DNA of 45,672 nt, taken from positions 1 to 45,672 of the forward strand of contig JAKLJW010000040.1 in the NCBI GenBank assembly GCA_023150935.1, given 5' to 3'. Positions within the stretch are counted from its first letter, which is position 1. The number at the start of each line of letters is the position of its first letter. Below the pieces are notes generated by a model. The model had not been told where the DNA came from. It made no database searches and was given only the letters and a program-made list of their open reading frames with translations. Shown here piece after piece: positions 19,061 to 27,403 of the stretch. A program made the translations under genes and the position numbers. Source of the DNA: Candidatus Binatia bacterium. Lineage in GTDB: Bacteria; Desulfobacterota; Binatia; HRBIN30.

Positions 19061-19163
19061 CTACTGACCCGATCCCTCGATCCGTATCTTCGTGCACCGG
19101 CAGGTAGCTCGGCCCGAACGAATCGGAGTCGGGTTCGCTATCCCGGGGGCACCGTCGTGCCGC

Positions 19164-20792
19164 TCACTCGCCACGGCGCTCGGCGAGGCGCCGCTCGGCC
19201 GCCATTCGTTCGAGCTCCACGGCGGAGTGATCGACGAACTGCATCGCCGCGGCGATGGCGCGATGCCCCGCCCGTTCGGCGATCAGGCGGTGCATCGCCT
19301 GACAGACCCGGCGGTAGGCGGCATGGCCCTGCGGCGCGGTGCGCAGCTCAATCACGTGCATGGCCTCGCGGGCGTTCATCTGCATGTAGAAGCGGACCCG
19401 ATACGCCATGGGCACGGCGTACTGGGCGACTTCGGGCAGTCCCGCCGCCTGCAGTTCGTTGGCGACGGCGCCGCAGGTCTCCATTACCGCGTGCCAGTCG
19501 GCGGCACCGCCGGCCTCGACGACGGCTTCGGGAACGCCGTAGCCGTAACGCGGGGAGAGCATCTGCCATTCGACCGTGACCAGCCGGTGGCGCTGCAGGT
19601 CGCGAAAGGCCCCGTAGTCGGTCAGCACGTCGAACCGGTACCCGGTGCGTTCGAACGCCCTGCCGGGTTTATGGCGGCGGTTGCCGCGGGTCCCGATGTA
19701 CGCCACGAGCGCCGCGGTGCGTTCCCCCGCGCTCATGCGGCGCACGTGCGCCAGCAGTTGATCGTCGGGCAGGTGCGAGACGGCGTAAAGAGCGGCGGCA
19801 ACGACCTTGACTTCGCCCTCGGGGTCGAATTCGGTCAGCACCACCTCGGGTCGCTCCTCCGCGGCGACGTCGCCAAGGAGCCGCGCCGCGACCTCGGCAG
19901 TGGCGGCGCGCGTCGCTGCGAGATAGCGGCTCCAGGCGCCGCCCCGATCGTCGCGGTCGACACGGGTCAGAAACGCCGGCATGACGGTGCGCAGTTCGGC
20001 CAGCATTCGTTCCGCATACCAGTGCACTTCCTGCAGCGGATGCGCTCGCATGCGCAGCAACAGGGCCTCGTACGCCTGCCCCGAGCCGAAAATGCCGACG
20101 TTGGACTGCGTGGCTGCGGGCAGCAGGCCGCGCAGCGTGTCGAGCGCCTTGGCCCGCAGCGTACGGCGATACGCGGTTTCCGGGTCCGTGGCAGCGCGCG
20201 GGAAGCGGGCTTCGAAGTGACGTTCCATCGGCTCGATCCAGTGGGCGTAAGTTGCGAAGGCCCGGTCGAGGGCGGCGACGTAGGCGGGTCGCAGCGGCGA
20301 GGACTCGATCTCGGCGGGCACGAGGTACTTCCAGCGCTCGCCGACGCGGTCGGCGTAGGAGATGTAGCGCGTGGATTGCTCGAGGTAAGCGGCGAGGCGA
20401 CCCCATTCGAGGATCTTCGTGAGCACGTTGGACGCCCCTTCGCAGGCGAGGTGGGCGCCGCCGAGCTGGGCGACGGAGTCGTCGCCGTATTCGTGAAACA
20501 CGCGTTCGTACAGCGTCGAGGCGCGACCGACCCCGACGGCGGGCTCCGGCAGCACGCTGGGACCGGCAGGCTCGACGCGGTCGAGGAATTCTTCGAGGAA
20601 CAGCCGTCGCAGCGACTTCGCCGATCGCGAGTAGCGTGCGAACAGGGCGCCCTTGACCACTTCGGGCAGGTTGGTCAGGGCGAAAACCGGTCCGTCGAGG
20701 TTGGTAAAATACGGCGCCAGCGCCTCGCGCTCCGCCGCCGTCAACTCGTCTCGCGCCATCGCCGTCATGAGTGTGCGCGCTGCTTGTGCCAC
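19164..20792 (-). CDS. Double-length ThyX-like (FAD-dependent thymidylate synthase) protein
   Basis: A 542-residue protein, about twice the length of classical ThyX (roughly 220-250 residues). It appears to have two ThyX-like halves. The first has VKGALFARYSRSAKSL and a Ser/Tyr-rich STRYISYADR block. The second has LQRHRLVTVEWQMLSPRYGY, where canonical ThyX has RHR followed by seven residues and Ser. The RHR is kept, but the spacing to the Ser is nine. Proteins of this length and motif are known from other bacteria as ThyX family members; their activity is not assured. The start at 20792 is the furthest upstream ATG; later ATGs at residues 9 and 12 are possible. Confidence 0.7.
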   Translation of the reverse strand: MAQAARTLMTAMARDELTAAEREALAPYFTNLDGPVFALTNLPEVVKGALFARYSRSAKSLRRLFLEEFLDRVEPAGPSVLPEPAVGVGRASTLYERVFHEYGDDSVAQLGGAHLACEGASNVLTKILEWGRLAAYLEQSTRYISYADRVGERWKYLVPAEIESSPLRPAYVAALDRAFATYAHWIEPMERHFEARFPRAATDPETAYRRTLRAKALDTLRGLLPAATQSNVGIFGSGQAYEALLLRMRAHPLQEVHWYAERMLAELRTVMPAFLTRVDRDDRGGAWSRYLAATRAATAEVAARLLGDVAAEERPEVVLTEFDPEGEVKVVAAALYAVSHLPDDQLLAHVRRMSAGERTAALVAYIGTRGNRRHKPGRAFERTGYRFDVLTDYGAFRDLQRHRLVTVEWQMLSPRYGYGVPEAVVEAGGAADWHAVMETCGAVANELQAAGLPEVAQYAVPMAYRVRFYMQMNAREAMHVIELRTAPQGHAAYRRVCQAMHRLIAERAGHRAIAAAMQFVDHSAVELERMAAERRLAERRGE

Positions 20793-20877
20793 ATTCGGCG
20801 CAGAAGGGCGAGAGCGCGTTTCTCCGCCCGTGGAACCGCTCTCGTCCTAACCCGGTGCCAGTGGTATCGACAGGCGT

Positions 20878-21807
20878 ATGACTTCGACCTCGGCCGTATC
20901 GACGCCGGCGGTGGACGTCGCCGCGGAGCGTCTGGCGTACGTCGGCCTGGCGGTGTCGTCGGCCTGCTGGGCGTCGGCGTTCGTCATCGGCAAGCTGCTG
21001 ATGGCCGAGTTGCCACCGTTGCCCGTTGCGGCGTTGCGCTACGTGCTGGCGGCGCTGATGCTGCTGCCGTTTGCGGCGCGACAGCGCGGCGAATTGCGCC
21101 ACGCCGGAGGGGCGTGGGGCGCTCTGGCCGTCATGATCGTGTGCGGCGGCATGGCGTACCAGTGGCTGTTCCTGGTGGCGCTGGTGCACACGACCGCCGC
21201 CAACACTTCGCTGCTGATCGCCCTGAACCCGGTTTTCACCGTGCTGGCGGCGCCGTTGATCGGCGAGCCACTATCGCGCGACCGCCTCGCCGGGGTGGTC
21301 CTCGCGCTTGCCGGTGCGGCGATCGTCATCACGCACGGCGATCTCGAGGTCGTGCGCAACCTGGCTTTCAATGTCGGCGACGTCGTCGCCCTTGGCGCCG
21401 CGTTGAGTTGGACGGCCTTCAACCTCGCGTCGCGGCGCGCCGTGACTCGCATGAGCCCGGCGCTGGTCAACTTCCTCGTCTACGCTCTGGGTGCCCTGGT
21501 GCTGGCCGTCGCCGCTCTTCCCGGCGGCTCGCTGCTGCGACTGGGCTCGGCAAGCCCGGGCGCCCTCGCCGGTATCGCCGCCATGGCGTTGCTGTCGTCG
21601 GTGCTTGCCGGTCAGCTCTTTCTCGTCGGTGTGCGCCGTGTCGGCGTCGGGCGCACCGTGGTGTTCATTTACCTGATTCCGGTGCTGACGGCCGCGCTGT
21701 CGACGACGCTGCTCCACGAACCGTTCGGGCCCGCCCAGGCCGCCGGCGGCGCCGCGGTGCTGGCGGGAGTGTACTGGACGACGCGAACGAAGCGCCGACC
21801 GGCGTAG
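20878..21807 (+). CDS. DMT superfamily (EamA) transporter
   Basis: A 309-residue inner-membrane protein with ten hydrophobic segments arranged as two EamA repeats of five. The first repeat has ACWASAFVIGKLL and AALRYVLAALMLLPF. The second has GDVVALGAALSWTAFNLASRRA and the conserved LIPVLTAALSTTLLHEPFG. Members export amino acids, metabolites or drugs; the substrate cannot be told. It is divergent from the ThyX-like gene, with 85 nt between the starts, and converges with larE. Confidence 0.88.
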   Translation: MTSTSAVSTPAVDVAAERLAYVGLAVSSACWASAFVIGKLLMAELPPLPVAALRYVLAALMLLPFAARQRGELRHAGGAWGALAVMIVCGGMAYQWLFLVALVHTTAANTSLLIALNPVFTVLAAPLIGEPLSRDRLAGVVLALAGAAIVITHGDLEVVRNLAFNVGDVVALGAALSWTAFNLASRRAVTRMSPALVNFLVYALGALVLAVAALPGGSLLRLGSASPGALAGIAAMALLSSVLAGQLFLVGVRRVGVGRTVVFIYLIPVLTAALSTTLLHEPFGPAQAAGGAAVLAGVYWTTRTKRRPA

Positions 21808-21853
21808 TCGGTCCGGGTCATCTCCTCACCGGCTAACTCGACAACCTGACGCG

Positions 21854-22663
21854 CTAACCCGGCCTTCCCAGCACCTCGTTCAAACTCCCGCTCCGAAACC
21901 CCTGCAGGTCCACGGCGACGTAAAGAAAACCCAGCGCCTTCAGCTCGCGCAGCAGCTCGGCGCGTACCTCCGGTTGTACGAGCCGGGAAATCGCTTCGGC
22001 CGGCACTTCGATCCGGGCAACGGTGTCGTGAAAGCGCACGCGACACTCGGCGAACCCGAGACGCCGCAACACGCGCTCTCCGCCGGCGATGCGGGCGAGA
22101 CCTTCGCGGGTGATCGCGGTTCCGTAAGGGAACCGCGACGACAGACAGGGGCTCGATGGTTTGTCCCATGTCCGCAAGCCGAACTCGCGGCTGGCGGCAC
22201 GAATATCGGCCTTGGTGAATTCCGCCTCGACCAGCGGATGGCGCACTGCCTGCCGCGCCGCGGCCTGCAACCCGGGCCGGTAGTCGCCGAGATCGTCGAG
22301 GTTGGCGCCGTCGGCAACATGCTCGATGCCGCGGCGCTCCGCCTCGGCGGCGCAAATCTCGTACAGGTTGCTCTTACAGAAGAAGCAGCGATTCGTCGGG
22401 TTGGCGGCGTAGCCGGGGATTTCCAGCTCGTCGGCCTCGACGACGACGTGCACGACGCCGAGTTCCCCGGCCAGCGCGACCGCGGCGGTAAAGTCCTCGT
22501 CCACCGCCGTGGGCGAACGCGTGGTCAGCGCGACCACCCGCTCGCCGAGTTCGGCAACGGCGACGCGCAGCAGGAAGCTCGAGTCGACCCCGCCCGAGAA
22601 GGCGACCAGAACGCTGCCCAACTCGCGCAATCGGGCGCGCAGTTTGTCGAGTTTCGTCTGCAC
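21854..22663 (-). CDS. larE: LarE-like ATP-dependent sacrificial sulphur transferase
   Basis: A 269-residue enzyme of the PP-loop ATP pyrophosphatase superfamily. SGGVDSS at residues 23-29 is the PP-loop. CFFCK at about 93-97 and the PCLSSRFPYG block at about 172-181 are family features. Cys173 is in the position of the Cys that gives up its sulphur in Lactiplantibacillus LarE. LarE makes the pincer nickel cofactor of lactate racemase together with LarB and LarC; neither is in this window. It begins with GTG at 22663, directly adjoining the cysK stop, so it is translationally coupled to cysK. Because this enzyme type consumes or must restore a Cys sulphur, the link with cysteine synthesis is notable. 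Confidence 0.87.
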   Translation of the reverse strand: MQTKLDKLRARLRELGSVLVAFSGGVDSSFLLRVAVAELGERVVALTTRSPTAVDEDFTAAVALAGELGVVHVVVEADELEIPGYAANPTNRCFFCKSNLYEICAAEAERRGIEHVADGANLDDLGDYRPGLQAAARQAVRHPLVEAEFTKADIRAASREFGLRTWDKPSSPCLSSRFPYGTAITREGLARIAGGERVLRRLGFAECRVRFHDTVARIEVPAEAISRLVQPEVRAELLRELKALGFLYVAVDLQGFRSGSLNEVLGRPG

Positions 22664-23599
22664 TCAGATGCCTTCGGCGCGCAAGAAGACGTCGGTCGTC
22701 AGGTAACGCTCGCCGGTATCGCACAGCACGGTCACGACAACATGCCCGGGGCCGAGGCTTCGAGCCACCCGAACGGCGGCGCACACGTTGGCCCCGGCCG
22801 ACGGTCCGACCAGGATGCCCTCCTCGCGGGCCAAACGGCGCGCATACTCGGCGGCCTCGTCGTCGGTGACGCAGACGATCTCGTCGATGAGGCTGCGGTC
22901 CAGCACCGCGGGCACAAAGCCCGGGCCGATGCCCTGGATGTTGTGGTAGCCCGGCTGCCCCCCCGACAGAACGGGCGACGCCGCCGGTTCGACCGCGACA
23001 ATCCGCACCCCCGGCCGCTCGCGCCGCAGCACCTGGCCGACGCCGGTGAGCGTTCCGCCGGTACCCACGCCCGCAACGAAGGCATCGATGCGATCGAAGG
23101 CGTCGAGGATCTCCTGCGCCGTGGTTCGCCGATGCACGTCCGGATTGGCCTGGTTGTTGAACTGCTGCGGCATGAAAGCTCCCGGCGTCTCCGCCGCGAT
23201 CGCTTCGGCCCGCGCAATCGCCGCGTGCATGCCCCTCGAATCGGGCGTCAACTCCAACTCGGCGCCGTAAGCCGTCAGCAGGCTGCGCCGCTCCTCGCTC
23301 ATCGTATCGGGCATGGTCAGTACCACGCGGTATCCCTTTACCGCCGCAACCAATGCGAGTCCGATGCCGGTGTTGCCGCTCGTCGGCTCGACGATCGTGC
23401 CGCGGGACGGCAAGCGTCCGTCACGCTCCGCCGCCGCGATCATGGCGAGACAAATGCGGTCCTTGACGCTGCCTCCGGGGTTCATCGACTCGAGCTTGCC
23501 CCACACCTCGGCACTTCCCGCGCCCGGGAGGCGATTGAGCCGCACCGCCGGAGTGTTGCCGATCAGATCGAGACAGGTTCTGGCGGTGCCTTCGCTCAT
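22664..23599 (-). CDS. cysK: Cysteine synthase A (O-acetylserine sulfhydrylase)
   Basis: A 311-residue PLP enzyme that makes cysteine from O-acetylserine and sulphide. PGGSVKDR holds the PLP lysine at residue 46, followed by the EPTSGNTGIGLA substrate loop. GVGTGGTLTGVG is the phosphate-binding loop. VGPSAGAN lies near the C terminus, with a Ser in the PLP-ring contact. The ATG at 23599 is chosen because the upstream 18 codons do not resemble the family. It is the first gene of a two-gene operon with larE, and it is divergent from a GT9 gene with 68 nt between. Confidence 0.93.
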   Translation of the reverse strand: MSEGTARTCLDLIGNTPAVRLNRLPGAGSAEVWGKLESMNPGGSVKDRICLAMIAAAERDGRLPSRGTIVEPTSGNTGIGLALVAAVKGYRVVLTMPDTMSEERRSLLTAYGAELELTPDSRGMHAAIARAEAIAAETPGAFMPQQFNNQANPDVHRRTTAQEILDAFDRIDAFVAGVGTGGTLTGVGQVLRRERPGVRIVAVEPAASPVLSGGQPGYHNIQGIGPGFVPAVLDRSLIDEIVCVTDDEAAEYARRLAREEGILVGPSAGANVCAAVRVARSLGPGHVVVTVLCDTGERYLTTDVFLRAEGI

Positions 23600-23667
23600 C
23601 GGTCGTTGCGTCGTGCGGGGAATAAGGGAACGGTATCGGCGAGGTATCGGCAAGTCAATTCGAGGTC

Positions 23668-24591
23668 ATGAAAGACGCTGAGCGTAAAGGCGCACTGGTT
23701 CTCTTCCCCGGCGCACTGGGCGACTTCATCTGTGCACTGCCGGCCGTACTCGCCTTGCACGCACGCCACGGAGATCCGCTGACGCTGGTTGCCCGGCCCT
23801 CCCTGCTCGATCTGGTCGATCTTCCCGGGGCTGCCGGCGTCGCCGTCGATCGTCGCGAGATCGCCGATCTGTTCGCCGCCGGCGCACCGCTGCGGCCGGG
23901 CACACGCACTCTGCTCGGCGGGAGGGCCGCGGCCTATTCGTGGTCGGGGTTCGGCGACTCGACGTTCGCGAGGCGCCTGGCTGAAATTGCCGGCGACAAC
24001 GTCCACGTCTATCCGTTCCGCGACTTGCGTCCCGGTGAACACGCGGTCGAGTACTACGCCCGGTGCGCCGGCGTGGTCCCGCAGATCCCTCCCACCACGC
24101 TGTTTCGGTCGGACGGAGCGTTTATCGAGGCCGCTCCCTTAGCGCGCGGCCCGCTGCTGGTGGTGCAGCCGGGGAGCGGGAGTCGGGCGAAGAACTGGCA
24201 GGGCTTCGCGGCGTTGTTGTCGATCTGGCGGGCGCAGCACGGCGGAACGGCGGTGGTGCTGCGGGGCCCGGTGGAGGAGGATACCGCGGTCGGCGTCGAT
24301 CTCGGTCAGCCCACGCTGGTCGGGCTGTCGTTGCCGCAGGCGACGGCGTTGCTGCGCCGCGCGGCGGTATACCTTGGCAACGACGCCGGTATCAGTCACC
24401 TGGCCGGCGTCCTCGGAACGGCAACGGTGGCGCTCTTCGGCGACAGCGACCCGCGGACATGGGCACCGCGGGGGCCGCGCGTCCGCGTGCTCCACGCGCC
24501 GGAAACCTGCCCGGTCTGCAGCCCGGGCGTGTTGTGTGTGCACCGCCTGCCGGTGGAGCGGGTGCTGCACGCCCTGGAGGTGTTCGTGTGA
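23668..24591 (+). CDS. Glycosyltransferase family 9 (heptosyltransferase-like)
   Basis: A 307-residue enzyme of the ADP-heptose:LPS heptosyltransferase family. The N terminus shows LVLFPGALGDFICALPAV. The second domain has VVQPGSGSRAKNWQG, the nucleotide-sugar contact. YLGNDAGISHLAGVLGTATVALFGDSDP is the C-terminal signature. These enzymes add heptose to lipopolysaccharide core or act in related glycosylation, working on the cytoplasmic face of the inner membrane. It is the main sign here of a Gram-negative envelope. It converges with the SDR gene, with 39 nt between. Confidence 0.88.
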   Translation: MKDAERKGALVLFPGALGDFICALPAVLALHARHGDPLTLVARPSLLDLVDLPGAAGVAVDRREIADLFAAGAPLRPGTRTLLGGRAAAYSWSGFGDSTFARRLAEIAGDNVHVYPFRDLRPGEHAVEYYARCAGVVPQIPPTTLFRSDGAFIEAAPLARGPLLVVQPGSGSRAKNWQGFAALLSIWRAQHGGTAVVLRGPVEEDTAVGVDLGQPTLVGLSLPQATALLRRAAVYLGNDAGISHLAGVLGTATVALFGDSDPRTWAPRGPRVRVLHAPETCPVCSPGVLCVHRLPVERVLHALEVFV

Positions 24592-24630
24592 GCCCCGCGG
24601 GTGGCGACGCACGACGACCCGCGCGCTCGG

Positions 24631-25467
24631 TTACACCACCTCGGGATCCCAGAAGCGGGTCCAGTTCTCCATGTAGGCGGCGCCGTCGGCGATCAGGCTG
24701 GCGCCGTTGATGTACCGCGCGCCCGGCGAGCACAGGAACAGGGTAATCGCGGCGACCTCGTCGGCGTCGGCAAGTCGGTGCGCCGGAATGTCCTTTACGG
24801 CCAGGGATTCGTAGTCGCTGGCCTCGGCATAGGCGAACTCTTCTTCGCGCACCCCCGTGGTGGCCACGGTGCCGGGCGCCAGGGCGTTGACCGTCACGTT
24901 GTGGCGCGCCCAGTAATAGGCCAGGGAGCGGGTCATGCTGACGACGCCGGCGCGGGCCGCGCCGGAGTGGGCGAAGAACGGGGCGCCGCGCTCGAACGAG
25001 AAGATGTGCACGATATTCACCACCGCACCGAACCCGCGCTCGATCATGCGCGGGCCGACGCGGCTGCACATGTTCCACGTGCCGTTGAGATTCAGATCGA
25101 CGACGGCGCGCCATCCGCGGTCGGTAATGTCCTGGGGCCGCGCCGGGAACTGGCCGCCGGCGTTGTTGATGAGGAAATCGATGGCGCCGAACCGCTTCAG
25201 CGTGGCGTCAACCAGTGCCTCGACCTGATCGATCTCGCGAATGTTCGTCGGCATCGACAGGCACGGGACGCCCATGGCGGCGAGGGCCGCGGCCGTCGGT
25301 TCCAGGTTCTCCGGCTTGCGGCTGGCGATGACGACATTCGCCCCCAGGCGTCCGAAGGCCAGGGCGATCTGCCGGCCGATGCCGCGCCCCCCGCCGGTAA
25401 CCAGGGCGGTCTTGCCGCGGAAGAGATCGGGAGCGAACGTCGCGAGCGGGTCCGGAATCGTCTTCAT
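24631..25467 (-). CDS. SDR oxidoreductase, trans-2-enoyl-CoA reductase (PECR)-like
   Basis: A 278-residue short-chain dehydrogenase/reductase. Residues about 24-31 are the NADP(H)-binding TGGGRGIG, and NNAGGQFPA follows later. The usual YxxxK is replaced: the segment FFAHSGAARAGV has Ser and Arg at the Tyr and Lys places. The same HSGAARAGV segment is characteristic of the peroxisomal trans-2-enoyl-CoA reductase/2,4-dienoyl-CoA reductase subgroup, as I recall it. The role is therefore probably reduction of an unsaturated acyl-CoA. The ATG at 25467 is the first in a natural family N terminus; the open frame upstream is made of tandem repeats and is not coding. Confidence 0.82.
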   Translation of the reverse strand: MKTIPDPLATFAPDLFRGKTALVTGGGRGIGRQIALAFGRLGANVVIASRKPENLEPTAAALAAMGVPCLSMPTNIREIDQVEALVDATLKRFGAIDFLINNAGGQFPARPQDITDRGWRAVVDLNLNGTWNMCSRVGPRMIERGFGAVVNIVHIFSFERGAPFFAHSGAARAGVVSMTRSLAYYWARHNVTVNALAPGTVATTGVREEEFAYAEASDYESLAVKDIPAHRLADADEVAAITLFLCSPGARYINGASLIADGAAYMENWTRFWDPEVV

Positions 25468-25603
25468 GACGGCGGAGTGTAGGAAGCGAGTCGCGGAAAG
25501 GCAAAAGGGGGGCAGTCTGGAGCGCACCGATCTGCATCGGTGCGCGACGCGGGCGCGCCGGGCACGTCGCAACGGGTCGGACGCAACGGGTTGGAAACGG
25601 GTT

Positions 25604-25806
25604 GTGGAAACGGGTTGGACACCCACCATGTCGCACCCGCCACGTCGCGTGGAAACGGGTTGGACACCCACCATGTCGCACCCGCCACGTCGCGTGCCCA
25701 GCAGGTCGCGTCAGGGGGGGGAAACGGGTTGCAGGGTGGAAACGGGTTGGACACCCACCATGTCGCACCCGCCACGTCGCGTGCCCAGCAGGTCGCGTCA
25801 GGGGGG
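25604..25806. repeat. 45-bp tandem repeat, three copies in a mosaic
   Basis: Three nearly identical 45-bp units begin at 25604, 25649 and 25736 (each starts GTGGAAACGGG). The first two are directly adjacent. The second and third are each followed by an identical 26-bp tail (GTGCCCAGCAGGTCGCGTC and Gs), giving an 87-bp higher-order unit. Partial units (CGGGTTG) occur just before and between. All six frames stay open because of the sequence, but the predicted peptides are mere repeats. It looks like an intergenic repeat array like those scattered in several large bacterial genomes. Confidence 0.8.
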
Positions 25807-26317
25807 CGCCTGACCCGCGAACGGGCAACGTGGAGTTGTCACGGCGGGCCGTCGCGAGAAAAGGCCCCCCCGGGGTCCGCGTCCTCACACGGAGGACGGC
25901 GCCGAGTGGCCGGCAACCCCGGCGCCGATTGACCCCGCGCGTGTGTCGTCACGCCGAATACGTGGATCTCAGGGCCCCCACATGATGCGACGACGATTCG
26001 TGAAGGCGCTGAATCAGACCGCCGCCGCGCCCGGTTGCCGATTGCGAACGTGCGGGCACGGTTGCGGGGCGCGCACGTGGGTGTCTCGTCAGTTCCTGTC
26101 AGTTCCTGGGACGGTCGCCTACGGATGCGATTCCGCGGCTGAAACTATCTCCCTAAGCGCAGAATCCGCCCGCTGCGGAGCCCTGTTTCCTGGTTGTTCA
26201 GTCACTTGCAGAGGTGCCACCCCGGGGGACCCCAGGGGACCACAAAGGGTCCGCGGGGTGTTCGGGTCGTGGGTCGGTGGGTGCCCCGGGGGGTTGCCTG
26301 CGGTCGTCTCGGGCCTT
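25807..26317. other. Intergenic region with a lone MITE-type end at 26205-26221
   Basis: No convincing gene is seen. Positions 26205-26221 read CTTGCAGAGGTGCCACC. This is the right terminal repeat of the MITE family at 31044-31060 with one mismatch. A matching left end was not found nearby, so this may be a solo end. GC-rich inverted stretches (CCCCGGGGGACCCCAGGGG) follow, just downstream of the minus-strand gene that ends at 26318. Confidence 0.5.
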
Positions 26318-27205
26318 TCAGAGGTCGAATGAAACCCGCCCTGCCACACGCGCCATGTCGCCGCCAAAACTTGTCAGGTCCCGGAAGAGATCTCCTCCAT
26401 TGATATTCGTGGCCAGACGCCGGCGTCCGGTGCGATTCAGTTCGTCGTTCAGGCGATTCAGGGTGTTGGTTGGCATGTAGATGGCGACAAATCCCCAACG
26501 CTTCAGAAGGTTCAGCCGTTCCTCACTCCAGAACTCATCGGCGGCGCTGAAGAACCCGAAGCCGACCGATTCCAGGCGATTGCCCGACAGGACAAGGCGC
26601 TCGCGCGCTGCCTCGCTCTTGACTGAAATCAGGAGATTGTGGGGGGCCGACGGCACGAGGAAATCCCCGTAAAGCTTCAGCCGGCGGAACTTGCCTCGAT
26701 TCAGGGACACGTGGGCGCTGGCGCCCCATTGGGGCCAACCGTGGTCGTCGAGGGCCATGTGGGGCACCCCATGGTTCTTCAGCACCTCACCGCAGAGGGC
26801 CTCCATCACTTCTCCGCCCCCTGCCCCCGCCTGGCGAGGAGGGTGTCTGAACGGTGTGTCGGGTCGTTTGGGGTGCTGGATTTCGAACGCCTGAACCACG
26901 TTGGATGAGACGATCCGCGTTCCGAGGGTCACTTCACAGAGATGAACCACCGCCTTTGCCGATACCCTGACGGGAAGCTGAGCGTACAGACAGGGGCAGA
27001 GTTCCAGGACGCAGCGGAACCGCCGAGACACGAAGATCTGTGCTGGAACCGTGTCGAGGGCATGCGAAACGTCCGTGGGGCTGCCAAGCGCTTGAGCGAA
27101 GCGGCGCAGATGCTCCGGTCCCAGGTGCAGGCGTGGGTTGGCAAGCGCCTGTTCCCATGTGTTCGCGCTGCTGCCTAAGGGACACTTCGGGTGAAGGCAC
27201 TCCAT
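26318..27205 (-). CDS. Unrecognised protein downstream of the EcoRII-like system (candidate nuclease)
   Basis: A 295-residue protein that I do not recognise by family name. In its second half the stretch LKLYGDFLVPSAPHNLLIS followed by VKSEAARERL has an Asp in GD, then a strand ending in SVK. This recalls the PD-(D/E)xK nuclease core with Ser in the acidic place, but that is weak. It continues with GFGFFSAADEFW and KRWGFVAIYMPTNT, which look like a conserved globular core. The gene lies 198 nt downstream of the methyltransferase on the same strand, so it may belong to the restriction-modification locus. No clear ribosome binding site precedes the ATG at 27205. Confidence 0.5.
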   Translation of the reverse strand: MECLHPKCPLGSSANTWEQALANPRLHLGPEHLRRFAQALGSPTDVSHALDTVPAQIFVSRRFRCVLELCPCLYAQLPVRVSAKAVVHLCEVTLGTRIVSSNVVQAFEIQHPKRPDTPFRHPPRQAGAGGGEVMEALCGEVLKNHGVPHMALDDHGWPQWGASAHVSLNRGKFRRLKLYGDFLVPSAPHNLLISVKSEAARERLVLSGNRLESVGFGFFSAADEFWSEERLNLLKRWGFVAIYMPTNTLNRLNDELNRTGRRRLATNINGGDLFRDLTSFGGDMARVAGRVSFDL

Positions 27206-27403
27206 CGTGGACCAGTGAGGCGGGAAACGGCGGGTGCGCCATGCCCGGGCTTTGAGGGCCGCCCATTTCGGCCTGTGAGGTACCCGTCCCGCTGGGGATT
27301 AAGGGAGGGCGGGTCGTCCGAATGCTCTGGCTTCGCGGCATCGTCCGTTGACGGGGTGCGCTTGCCGATCGGACGGACCCGCGACCGCTCGGGCGCCGCC
27401 GGA

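Noticed and set aside
25604..25806. CRISPR-like array
   Set aside because: The units are tandem or separated by identical tails, with no unique spacers, and no cas gene is near.
25540..25932. Long open frames on both strands through the tandem repeat
   Set aside because: They translate only to repeated short peptides in every frame and have no ribosome binding site or family likeness.
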